Below are positions 1 to 9,282 of a stretch of 25,778 nt of DNA, in pieces. A program made the translations under genes and the position numbers. Positions within the stretch are counted from its first letter, which is position 1, and every line of letters starts with the position of its first letter. Source of the stretch: Chara braunii (taxonomy: Eukaryota; Streptophyta; Charophyceae; Charales; Characeae); the NCBI GenBank assembly GCA_003427395.1, contig BFEA01000164.1:2616579-2642356 (forward strand). The letters are read 5' to 3'. The notes below the pieces were generated by a model, which was not told the DNA's origin, made no database searches, and saw only the letters and a list, made by a program, of their open reading frames with translations.

Positions 1-19
1 GAGCTGCAATATATGAATT

Positions 20-75
20 AAAAAAAGGCCCGATTGGGGCCGTCAATCTTCAGCTTCTGAATCGGACCTTTTTTT
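20..75. repeat. Inverted repeat, 16-bp arms, 24-nt loop
   Basis: The arm at 20-35 (A7, GGCCCGATT) pairs with 60-75 (AATCGGACC, T7) at 15 of 16 positions. The right arm runs into nine Ts. In RNA this would form a strong hairpin followed by a U-run, lying just upstream of the first SINE. I cannot tell whether it is functional or the end of an older element. Confidence 0.6.
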
Positions 76-117
76 TTCCAGATATGGATCCCCTCCTGAC
101 CTCGAAAACTTTGTAGC

Positions 118-514
118 AGCGGCCTAGCTCAGTTGGTAAGGCCTGCAAGTGGCATTCAGGAGGTAATGGGTTCAATCCCCATTGCCTTATGTACCTTCCT
201 GGGGCACGCTTGGCGCCCGCCACAAATAGACCACAGGATCTCCCGATAGCCATTGAGCAGAGTCTGCTGATGTTCGTAGGGGAGGCACAGGGATTGGTCC
301 TGTTGGCACGGTCCCTGATGCCACTGGTTGTCCCCTGGCCTGTATCGTCCACCTGCAGGTCGGGAGCAGCCCCCGCATGTTCTCTCGTGAACAAAGTTCT
401 GGCTGCTATGGGTTTTGTTGAAGGACTTTAATTAGGGGTAGTGGTAAGTAGGTAGTGTGAGGTGAAATTGAGAGAAGAATGTAGCTTACTTTAAAAAAAA
501 AAAAAAAAAAAAAA
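118..514 (+). mobile_element. tRNA-derived SINE, copy 1, with poly(A) tail
   Basis: The head carries a perfect pol III A box, TAGCTCAGTTGG (125-136), and a perfect B box, GGTTCAATCCC (169-179). A non-tRNA body of about 310 bp follows, ending in 22 As (493-514). A-box/B-box head, unrelated body and A-tail is the standard tRNA-derived SINE layout. The tRNA cloverleaf is not intact, so this is not a tRNA gene. The body is repeated in copy 2 (roughly 590-880) with scattered substitutions. No target-site duplication was identified. Confidence 0.75.
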
Positions 515-516
515 GT

Positions 517-881
517 TGCAAGCTCAGTCAGTGGCCTACACATAGCTCAGTTGGTATGGCATAGAAGTGGCATTCAGGAGGTCTTGGACAATTTGGACTC
601 CTGCCACAGATAGACCGCATGATCCCCCGATTGCCATTGAGCAGAGTCTGTTGATGTTTCGTAGGGGGGGGACCTGAGGGAAGGCATAGGGATTGGTCCT
701 GTTGGCATGGCCCCTGATGCTATCAGTTGTCCCCTGGTCGGTATCGCCCACCTGCAGATCGGGAGCAGCCCCCGCATGTTCTCTTGTTAACACAGTTCTG
801 GTTGCTACAGGGTTCGCTGAAGGACTATGATTAGGGGTAGTGGTAGGTAGGTAGTGTGAGGTGAAATGGAGAGAAGAATGT
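517..881 (+). mobile_element. tRNA-derived SINE, copy 2 (damaged head)
   Basis: It has an A box identical to copy 1 (543-554) and a body clearly homologous to copy 1, sharing blocks such as GCCATTGAGCAGAGTCTG and GATTGGTCCTGTTGGCA. The B-box region is degenerate, and about 55 bp present in copy 1 between the B box and the body are missing. A segment beginning CAAGCTCAGTCAGTGGCC precedes the A box and recurs just before copy 3. There is no poly(A) tail; copy 3 follows directly, so the copies probably form a composite array. Confidence 0.65.
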
Positions 882-883
882 AG

Positions 884-1396
884 CAAGCTCAGTCAGTGGC
901 CTACCCGTAGCTCAGTTGGTATGGCATAGAATGGCATGTTGTAGGTCATGGACTCAATCCTCATTTGCCTTGTGTACCTCTTGAACATAGTTGATGTAAC
1001 CGGTTGGGCCTCTCAATCAGGAGTCTCTGCGTGCTAATGTTCCTGTCGTCTGCACTCGAACAGAAGGCCTGGTCATTATTGCTGCAATTGGGGCAACTTT
1101 CAGTCCAGATGCAGCGATAATGACTGGGCGTGGAAGATGGGGGAACTAAGGCCTAGAGATTGGTCCAAATGACATGGTCTCTGACCCCGGGTTGGTATCG
1201 CCCTCTCAATCAGCAGACTGTGACTGTTGATGTTCCCACCGTCCACACTCGAACAGAAGGCTCAACCATTATAGCTGCATTTGGGGCAACTTTCAGTCTA
1301 GATGCAACGATAATGACCGGGCGTAGAAGATAGGGGAATAAAGGCGCGGAGGTTGGTCCAAATGGGATAGTCTATGACCCCGAGCTTGTATGGTCC
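884..1396 (+). mobile_element. tRNA-derived SINE, copy 3, same head with a different body
   Basis: The A box TAGCTCAGTTGG lies at 908-919 and a near-consensus B box, GGACTCAATCC, at 950-960. The sequence just after the B box (TTGCCTTGTGTACCTC) matches copy 1 (TTGCCTTATGTACCTT), but the body is unrelated and contains a 193-bp tandem duplication. It therefore appears to be a separate SINE family that shares the head module. Confidence 0.6.
1009..1396 (+). repeat. 193-bp tandem duplication inside SINE copy 3
   Basis: Both units start CCTCTCAATCAG (1009 and 1202). They share CACTCGAACAGAAGG, GGGGCAACTTTCAGTC and GATTGGTCCAAATG or close variants of these. The units differ by many point changes, so the duplication is old. 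Confidence 0.8.
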
Positions 1397-1506
1397 ACAT
1401 GCTGGTGGGTGCAGCCCTCGAGTGTTCCCTCATTGGATGCATGAACACAATTGTGGCTACTACTCCCCAAATACTACAATGATAATGAAAAGGCCTAAGA
1501 GACGCA

Positions 1507-1550
1507 TGCCATTGAGCTGTTGAAATACAAACTTTAGCTCGAATCGCAAA
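1507..1550 (-). mobile_element. Fragment of a tRNA-like SINE head
   Basis: The top strand resembles the reverse complement of a tRNA-like head found at 10128-10208: GCCATTGAGCTGTTGAAATAC here against TCAATAGCTCAATGG-type sequence there, followed by a degenerate B box (TAGCTCGAATCGC). It is short and diverged, and may be a coincidental tRNA-like stretch. Confidence 0.3.
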
Positions 1551-1559
1551 AACTAAAAT

Positions 1560-2277
1560 GAGTAAGTATGAAATACCCAAGGCAACAAAAATTGGCCTTA
1601 CCCAAGGAAAAGCTAACTTACATTTTTGGGAATGGAAACTTTACACCAAGTATTGTAGAGATGAAGATAAATGACGCATATGAACAAACGATACGCCAAG
1701 AAACGAGGGTCATCTACACTACAGTACCTATGAAGAAGAAGGCTCAGAGACAGTTTTATTTGACACATTAAGGGCATGTATTTCAATCCGTTAGTTGGAT
1801 GGGATGAATGGGTAGCCAAATCCTTCTTCTCTCTCACCCCTTTCCTGTACCACTAGTGCTTAGGGACAACCTGTCGAACAGGTGGTCTCACCCTATAGCA
1901 GAACATGGTTAAAGAATATGAGAGCGCAACCACCTCTTCAACACGTTGTTCGGCGTCATATTATTCTGACATACGAGTTACATGAAAAACAAAATGCATC
2001 CATTCGTGTTCTCAACGTTCCATCAATGTTCCACTTTCTTCCTCCAATGTTAAGGGTACCAAAAAAATGATATTCGTACACTTACAACAATGTTGGTTGA
2101 ATGTTAAAATAGTCACAAACGTTCGTATTTGTAGCAACATTTATATAAATGTTGGTACTTGACTCAAACGTTGGCCAGACCCGAAAATGAACATAAGTTT
2201 TTTTCTGTTGGTTAGGTCAAGAGCGCAATGCTTACCCTATGCTTGTCGACCATGGACCCCAAAAGACAGGCAAACAA
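1560..2277. other. Non-coding stretch with clustered AACGTT/AATGTTGG words and a 20-bp palindrome
   Basis: No convincing coding sequence is visible. Between about 2010 and 2190 the words CAACGTTC, CAATGTT, AATGTTGG and AAACGTT recur. CAACATTTATATAAATGTTG at 2135-2154 is a perfect palindrome. The rest is unremarkable. Confidence 0.4.
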
Positions 2278-2585
2278 AACTCCAAGTCAAACGAGGATTT
2301 CTAGCAGTGGCTGGATGAATACTTAGAAAATGCACACTCCACGAATCTTGCAAGGTCAATCATCAATATGTAAAAATTCCCTTTTGGACTTCCCGAGTTT
2401 GCATACGCAACCAAAAGTCTGAGTCAAACGAGGATTTTCAACAATGCCTGGATGAATGCTTAGACAATGTACACTTCGCCAGTTTTGAAAGGTCAATCAT
2501 TAATGTGCAATAAATCCTCCTCGAATTGTCAAGAGACGTCATGATGTGAGTATGCCCCTGGGCTTCCCCAAGTTTGCTTGCACGC
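2278..2585 (+). repeat. Imperfect tandem repeat, about 2.3 units
   Basis: Units beginning near 2286 and 2423 share GTCAAACGAGGATTT, TGGATGAAT, AATG(C/T)ACACT and AAGGTCAATCAT. A partial third unit at 2557-2585 repeats the CTTCCC-GAGTTTGC segment. Spacing is irregular (137 bp, then about 173 bp) because of indels. No coding frame is maintained. Confidence 0.6.
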
Positions 2586-2650
2586 ACAAGGGTTTTTCGT
2601 ACTCACATAACACTTTCGAACTTCAACAGTTTGCGAGTGTGTCTTGAGCC

Positions 2651-2655
<5 letters not shown>

Positions 2656-2720
<65 letters not shown>
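2656..2720 (+). repeat. (CT)n microsatellite
   Basis: About 32 uninterrupted CT dinucleotides. Open frames through it (poly Ser-Leu or Arg-Glu) are artefacts of the repeat. Confidence 0.97.
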
Positions 2721-2723
<3 letters not shown>

Positions 2724-2825
2724 CATGCGTTCAACTTGATATCAAAGTGCAGAGTTGTGCCAGCAACGAACAATAATATGGATCTGGCAGCAATGACGAA
2801 CCTTGAGTATGTTTTTTCCTTTGTT

Positions 2826-3365
2826 CCACCATGCATGACATATTGATTTCTCATAGCCCTTTTCTCCTCCCCCCACATGACACATCGATTCGTTGTACCT
2901 CAAGAAATGCAACTTCAAAGCATCCAAATGTACATTTCGGCATCAGGGGGGGAGGGGTGGAGCCCCCTCTCCCCCCCTGCCGCCCCCCCCATATGGCACA
3001 TGGATTCATCATAACTCAATAAGTGCGTTTTCAAAGCATCGTTATGATAATCCTGAAGTTAGCACACCCATTTCAGATGTGTTAAGTTAGCAACACATTT
3101 TCTAAGCATCGATCTGATATCAAAGCCTGGAGTCAACAGATTTGTTTCGTCTTCCCTGTTGTTCTTGACAAAAGTGGCGTCCGGGGAGAGGGATGTGGGG
3201 AGGGGGGGCTAGAGCTTCCCCCTCCCCGTGCATGACACATCGAATCATCAGAGCCACGGTTTGCTCAAACGAGGGTGTTTGGAAGGCCTGTGGTGGTTGT
3301 GCATGTTGGCATCACTAGGGGGGATGGTGGGGGGAGGAGGGTGTGGAGCCCCCCCCCCTTCGTAG
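2826..3365 (+). repeat. Three diverged repeats, each with a G-run/C-run hairpin
   Basis: G-rich then C-rich tracts lie at 2946-2990, 3197-3227 and 3318-3358, each after a GGC(A/G)TC(A/C) lead-in. The middle one pairs perfectly over 10 bp (GGGGAGGGGG with CCCCCTCCCC) around an 11-nt loop. Flanking words also recur: CATGACACATCGA at about 2876 and 3232, GGCACATGGATTCATC at about 2995, and TTCAAAGCATC at about 2912 and 3030. The region is therefore a diverged tandem repeat that carries the hairpin as a core. Confidence 0.55.
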
Positions 3366-4960
3366 AATAGAAACTAGGGCAAGGTGCCAAATTCGTTAGG
3401 GCTGTGGGGACTTTTGCTCAATTGATTTAAAAACATGAGGCAACCGTCGGGTTTTAGTTACTGTCCGGCGCGTTGGGACAAAAGAAAAACAACATATCCG
3501 GCTTCACATACTCTGACATTCAGAATGACCTCCGCACTGCGCATCTATGCTTGTGTGGTATATCAGTTTTCTACCCGAAGCATGGCACCATTTTGTCCTG
3601 ATCCTGCTACACTACATATAGCTGAGTGCAGTCTGCCGCTGAGCACAACTCATGGGAGCCTGCTAAGTTTGTGTTAAGCTTACAAACCTGGCTCATGGTT
3701 TCAGGGCCCACCCTTTGATGTATATAACCCAGAGAAGCCTGTCCCTATGCACAAACCAACCATTCGGGAGCCTGTCGCGCTCCAGCTCCAGTCCCAACCT
3801 GATTCAGGCTTCCCGAGGTCCGACAGCCGCTGGACTGGATTACGTTTAGTCAAGTGCAGTCTGGCTCCAAGCAATGTAGCATCTTTGCAGCCTGGCGAGG
3901 CCTTAGGTGTAGTCCCACGTTTGGCCGCCACCTTTGGGGTGTGACGATGCAAAAATCTCACGCTCGAGTGCTTTTCAGGAGACCCGACTAACAATAGCTT
4001 CTATCTATGGGGCTAGTTAGACACTCCTCGGGCACGTAAAATCCCCGAGGAAATCTTCATTCCACCTATCCTCCAGGAAACAAAACGAAAACAAAATGAA
4101 AACATTTCCTCAGGGAATCCTCAAGCCATCCTCGGGCTACAACGCGGTCTCCCCCAAGGTACCTCCTCAGGTACCTCGGAGGTGAACGATCCGTGATATT
4201 CGGAGCGGCGAGGGCACCCGTCGTCGACAGGAAATTTTCATCGACTGGTCTATTAGAGGTCCTATGGGGCGGCGCGTGGACATCATCGGTCTTCAACATT
4301 CGGCTTCCGGGAAACGTACCCCAACAGCAACCGTTGGTGGCCTGCCGACTCCCACCCATGTCGTCCACAACCGTTCTCCCTCGCAGAGCATGCCGCCAAA
4401 TGGAAATCAGGCCAACGGATGAAAAATTTGATAATTTGAGTCAGCCGAAATTTCTATTCCGAGCTATACGACGCGAGCCATGATGACGGCGATCCTCGGA
4501 TCGTACAGTCTGTCGTTTCTTGCCCAGTTCTCATCGCCGTTTCCTGTTGTCATGTGTTCGTCGTTTGCTGGAGTCGTATTAGCATCGTGCAGTTACCGCC
4601 CTTCATGACGTGTCGTTCATGGCCGACGTCTTTCGAAGACTACCTTTGTTGTTCCTGGTGTTGGTCACACTTCTCCTTGTCGTCGTCTTCCACGTGTGCA
4701 TTCTCAGTAGGCTGCCTGGACGCACGCGCAAGGGCGTTCATCGATAAAGGGCGTCATTATGGAAGGGCGGCAGACGAAGAACATGACTCCAATTGAGCGA
4801 TTCACAAGCTACGGGCCGCGCAATGTCCTCATAGATAGCCCCAAAGCATACACAGGTGAGTGTGACAACATTTCTCGCCAACCCTCAGATTCCTTTCCAG
4901 GTCGCATAGGTTGTTCAAAAACCCTTGTTATTACCTTTTACCCTTCCTTACATAAGACAC
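3366..4960. other. No gene recognised
   Basis: Several open frames of 65-100 codons occur on both strands, but none shows a family motif or a convincing structure. Around 4020-4185 there is a cluster of CCTCGG/CCGAGG-type words and a short direct repeat, AGGTACCTC (4158 and 4169). I see no RNA gene or clear promoter. Confidence 0.4.
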
Positions 4961-4969
4961 GGGATGAGC

Positions 4970-6175
4970 CAACCCAACTTATGGAAGTGACTGACCTGCC
5001 AATTTATATGATTAGGCCACACCAACTTATGGTGCCTTAGTCAGGTAGCACAAGTATATGTAGGACATACGACCAAATCACACCAACTTATGGTGTAACC
5101 GATTTCTGCCTAAACGGTTGACATAAGGCGCATAACCGGGCCGCACCAACTTATGGTGACGCTGGTCAGCCTTAACGCTCGACATACACAAAGAACTGAA
5201 CCTCCTCAACATATGAGGGGTCGGCCTTAGCCCGAACAAACGACAAAAGGCATATGACTAGAACACACCAACTTATGATGTGTCTAACCAGCCCAAACAG
5301 TGACATATGGCGTAGAACCAAGCTACCCAACTTATGAGTAGTCCAGCCCAACCTCGACAAAACCACATGCGCGAATGACCGAACAGCCCGCGACTTATGC
5401 GTTCACCCAACCTTCGCAATACAACCATGTCAACGAATAAACATAAGGCATAGAACTCACCACAGCAACTTATGGTGTGATTAGCCTTTGCCTGAACGAG
5501 TGACATAAGGCGTATGACCGGGCCGCACCAACTTATGGTGAGGTTTGTCAGCCTAAACTTTCGGCATACACGAATAACTAAGCCACCTTAACTTATAAGG
5601 GGTTCAGCCTCTCCCTAAACAAACGACGAAAGGCATATGACCAGGATACACCAACCACTCAATTTTATACTCTGAATCTGATTTTTTCCTCTGCTTTATC
5701 AGCTACCGGCTTATATGGTCAAATCTCCCAACTTATGGCGCCCATCCTGCCAATGATATAGGTAGTATATAGTTATATGCGATTGTATACTCAGGTTCCA
5801 CTTATGTTCGCGTCTCATGACTTGATCACACCAACTTATGGTGTGACTAACCCGCCAAAACAAGTAAACATATAGGACCGATTCACACCAACTTATGATG
5901 ACCGGGCTGCACCAACTTATGGTGAGGCTAGTCAGCCTTAACGTCCGACATACACAAAGAACTGAACCACCTCAACTTATAAGGGGTCCAGCTTTTGCCT
6001 GAACAAACGACGAAAGGCATATAATTATACCACACCAACTTATGGTGTGCCTAGTCAGCCCATACAATGACATATAACGTAGAACCAGACTACTTCACTT
6101 ATGAGTAGTCTAGCTCCACCTAAACAAGCAACAGGTGTATGTGGCCGAACAACCCGCAACTTATGCGTTGGCCCA
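4970..6175. repeat. Higher-order tandem array of ACTTA-loop hairpins (monomers about 60 bp, super-unit 382 bp)
   Basis: Short hairpins with an almost constant ACTTA loop recur. Loop starts are 4977, 5025, 5086, 5149, 5209, 5271, 5330, 5393, 5468, 5531, 5591, 5731, 5834, 5891, 5915, 5975, 6038, 6097 and 6159. Six monomer classes follow in fixed order, so classes 1-3 at 5086/5149/5209 recur at 5468/5531/5591, exactly 382 bp later. The series runs again at 5834-6159. Stems differ by class: CACCA/TGGTG, CCTCA/TGAGG or CCTTA/TAAGG, CTAC/GTAG, and CGCA/TGCG. The best stems are 8 bp (TCACACCA/TGGTGTGA at 5826-5846; AGACTACT/AGTAGTCT at 6087-6111). Monomer spacings of 59-75 bp are not multiples of three, which argues against coding. 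The array is broken at 5655-5825. Confidence 0.85.
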
Positions 6176-6853
6176 GCCTCCGCAACATAACAACAAAAAA
6201 TGTCACAATCTTATTATGTCTGAATTCACACAGATAATCTGACTTTATCATACATACTTGTCAATTTTACCTTTCAGATCATGTCCTGAATTCAAAACAA
6301 ACAAAGGCAATTAACTTTCTCAATCATACTTACAGGCACACAATAACAAAGGGTAATACATTTTAAGGATAGGATCACACGTGTAAAACGATCGTTATAC
6401 CTGAGTGTTCCGTGCCTCCAGAACCCCATCTGGGCTCTAGCAGAGCTCCCGCAACCGATAGGTGGACCTCCCACAAGGTCTTGCTACGGTCCTATGGGTC
6501 GCAATCCCGACTGCCGCCTTCCTCTCGTAACGTTAGACTAGACTTAGAGTAAGAAAGGCAGAAGAAGGGGTTTCAGACGCTCGAGATACAAGAGAGGGAC
6601 AAATTCAACTCGCAGGAGAGGGCCTTGTTATCTTCAATCACATGAGGGTCTCTCAATGATGGTCAAATACGCATTGAAGATGGTCATATCGAAGCCACAA
6701 CGCAGAGTAACGACCATCTGACATACTTCTATGTTGCAACTGCAACCCCCTTTGTAGAGTTTGTTCTCCCTCTTAAATCACGTCGTCGTCTCTATAAGCA
6801 AAACCGATGTCACGCAGCCTAGAAAAGGCCAAGTGGGCACACACTTGTAACTT
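6176..6853. other. No gene recognised
   Basis: This is AT-rich sequence following the hairpin array. The short open frames have no recognisable motif, and no repeats stand out. Confidence 0.4.
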
Positions 6854-7186
6854 CCATTTCGCCAAAATAGACATTTTTTATTTTTTGAACGAAATTGAAA
6901 CCGAGTTTTTTGGCCAAAAACTCGTCAAAATTTGTTGTTCATGAGGGCCAAACGCTTTTCAAACGCTGGACCCCCTGGTTGTACACGGAACTAGCTTGAG
7001 ACCACGTACCTCCAGGCAGTCCTACCTGGAGGTGCCTAATCTCAAGCTAGGTCCATGTACAGCCAGGGGGTCCAGCGTTTGAAAAACGTTGGGCCCTCAG
7101 GAACAACAAATTTTGACGAATTTTCGGCCAAAAACTCAGTTTCAATTTCATTCAAAAAATTAAAAATGTCCATTTTGACGAAATGG
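6854..7186. mobile_element. 333-bp foldback element (long inverted repeat)
   Basis: The arms at 6854-7019 and 7021-7186 are near-perfect reverse complements. The outer ends are CCATTTCG and CGAAATGG, and the centre is CCTCCAGG, a loop of about 7 nt, then CCTGGAGG. Matching internal blocks include GGCCAAAAACTC, GGACCCCCTGG with CCAGGGGGTCC, and AGCTTGAGA with TCTCAAGCT. The differences are scattered single bases and small indels. The structure fits a foldback MITE or an inverted duplication. Transcription through it would give a long hairpin RNA. No target-site duplication is certain, and nothing in it is coding. Confidence 0.85.
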
Positions 7187-8490
7187 TCGTTCTGTGGCCT
7201 ATTCGAGGGTCATTAGGGGCGCAGCAAGACGTCGGGGTGTTAGCAGTAGAAGTTGTAGTGACTCAAAATGAAAGCACAACACTTGTAATATTGGAGCCCA
7301 CCGCAACAACAATGTACGTCTCCGTGTATGGCGTAGCAACATAGTCCGAAAGAAAAAACTCAGGCGTTCCTCAGCGGGCGGTTGTGGAAGCGGGTGGAAC
7401 CAGCAGTCCTGGTAAAATAGTGGTCTAGTGCAATGACATTGGTGTAGCAGCAAAGAGATACAACAGTAAAACGCTCAGAAACAACAGTGATTCGAACCTA
7501 GTAGATTTGAAGTGGTAGGGGGCACTTCAGCAGCCTGTAGCAGTGGTAGTGCATAGTAGCAACGTACAATAGTAGTATGAACTCGGTAGGATATGACAGC
7601 TCCTGAATGTTCAGTTTCAGCATCCCACTGCTAGGAGAACCAAACAGTTCCAATAGAAAGAAGAAAATGGAGGCCGTGGTACCCCCCCAACCATTACAAA
7701 AAGCAATTGTTTCTTGCTGCGCTTGATAGCAGCTGCCCTGCGCCTCTCAGTAATGTTAGTCTCTTGGTGTGTCCCAGCCAAATCACTCCCCCAACCAAAC
7801 TCAATCAGTTAGTTTGAGAAGGTGGTCACAAGATACAAACTGAGGTTTAATTCGCTAACAGAAGTTAATCAAACCAATTACTCCCACCAAGAACGGTCGT
7901 GTACACTGTACAGTAAACACTGTCTGAAAACTCAGCTCCGATAGCAGCTCTTCGTCACACAACAACAGCATTAGTTTATACAATTTACTAATCTCAACCC
8001 GAATAGCAGCAGAACCAGCACTACAATTGCACCCAACAACTGTCGTGATTCTCAATCGCCACCACCTCTACTGAAATGCGCAGCAGTTGCACCGAATTAA
8101 CGTCAATAGCAATCTCCAGATCGACGATTTCGACTAATTCCTGCTAATAATGGCAATGGCCTGTTCCGAGCACCAGCAACAGCAAAGGGTATAACAACTC
8201 GTCGTCATCATGACAACCGACTTCCGGGACGAAGTTGCAATTCGGATACAATCAGATGGAGCATCCTCGATAGAAAACTTTATAACGAACAAGTAGGTGC
8301 TCTGATCTTCCCCTTGCGCCATTCTAACTCCTCTACCCCGTCATCCTACCTCCCTCTTTTCTACCCCCCAGATCTCACCATCTTTTTTTACTGCCGCCCT
8401 TCTCTGAATTATACCCACATCTAGCCTTTTATGAATCTGGTCGGCATCCCGGCTAGATGCATACTAACTAAGCGCATTGTGAGCAACTAT
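7187..8490. other. No gene recognised; cryptic CAG/CAA/TAG simplicity
   Basis: From about 7210 to 8180 there are many dispersed trinucleotide-like words (GCAGCA, CAACAA, GTAGCAG, AGCAGC) without a clean repeat. Reverse-strand frames are consequently leucine-rich. No domain or splice structure can be supported. Confidence 0.35.
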
Positions 8491-8945
8491 TTAGTCGAAA
8501 AAGAGCAGCACTTCGGTCACAGTGCCTTTACCGAGCACCACAATAAGGACAGCCACCAGAACGAGGAATGAGCCCACAGCAAAGAGGACCAACCTTGAGG
8601 CCTCAATGTACGGCCACGGCGAGTTGCCCCATGCCCCATGATACCGACCTCGAAAGCAACCAGTTCGGGCAGCGCATGGATCCTGATGATGCCCTTAATC
8701 ATGGACAAGCAGTATGGTCACTGCTAGCAGGACCTCGGAGATGGACATGATCAGGAGCTTCGCCCTACTTCCCACCAAATGTGCAAAGTGAGAATGTACT
8801 ACGCCCTGATGTAACTAAACGGAACTACGAACTTTCCGCTAGAACGTGGAAGATACATCTTGATGACAGGCACCTCAACCTTGGTGAAACCAGTAATGAC
8901 CACGAGTACGACAGCCAGAGTGAAACGCAACAGCAACGATCACCA
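8491..8945 (-). pseudogene. Possible remnant of a membrane-protein coding sequence
   Basis: Two minus-strand stretches read as membrane-like peptides. The frame ending at the stop at 8491-8493 contains LVLFAVGSFLVLVAVLIVVL followed by GKGTV, open back to at least 8610. The frame ending at the stop at 8799-8801 contains FTLAVVLVVITGFTKVEVP, near 8870-8920. They lie in different frames and each ends in a stop, so this is at best exon fragments or a decayed gene. No family is recognised. Hydrophobic frames can arise by chance from G/T-rich sequence, so confidence is low. Confidence 0.2.
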
Positions 8946-8975
8946 TGGAGAGCAAGTGGGTCCGCCTCTCTCTCC

Positions 8976-8983
<8 letters not shown>

Positions 8984-9054
<71 letters not shown>
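8984..9054 (+). repeat. (CT)n microsatellite abutting the gap
   Basis: About 35 CT dinucleotides run directly into the run of Ns. Their true length is unknown. Confidence 0.97.
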
Positions 9055-9259
9055 NNNNNNNNNNNNNNNNNNNNNNNNNNNNNNNNNNNNNNNNNNNNNN
9101 NNNNNNNNNNNNNNNNNNNNNNNNNNNNNNNNNNNNNNNNNNNNNNNNNNNNNNNNNNNNNNNNNNNNNNNNNNNNNNNNNNNNNNNNNNNNNNNNNNNN
9201 NNNNNNNNNNNNNNNNNNNNNNNNNNNNNNNNNNNNNNNNNNNNNNNNNNNNNNNNNNN
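9055..9259. other. Assembly gap (205 Ns)
   Basis: Unresolved bases lie between a CT tract and an AC tract, so the missing sequence is probably simple repeat. Open frames that cross it are meaningless. Confidence 0.99.
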
Positions 9260-9282
9260 ACACACACACACACACACACACA
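9260..9282 (+). repeat. (AC)n microsatellite
   Basis: An AC dinucleotide run immediately follows the gap. Together with the CT tract it suggests a compound microsatellite. Confidence 0.95.

Noticed and set aside
118-190. Functional tRNA gene
   Set aside because: The A and B boxes are good, but the cloverleaf stems do not pair and a SINE body and poly(A) tail follow.
2529-2846. Frames through the CT microsatellite (poly Ser-Leu / Arg-Glu)
   Set aside because: They are pure microsatellite translation with no flanking domain.
3701-3994. 97-codon minus-strand frame, with an opposing plus-strand frame
   Set aside because: No motif, and similar-length frames occur on both strands. Length alone is not evidence here.
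4970-6175. CRISPR array
   Set aside because: The repeats are only about 15 bp and differ by class. The intervening sequences are themselves homologous between units, unlike unique spacers, and the context is eukaryotic.
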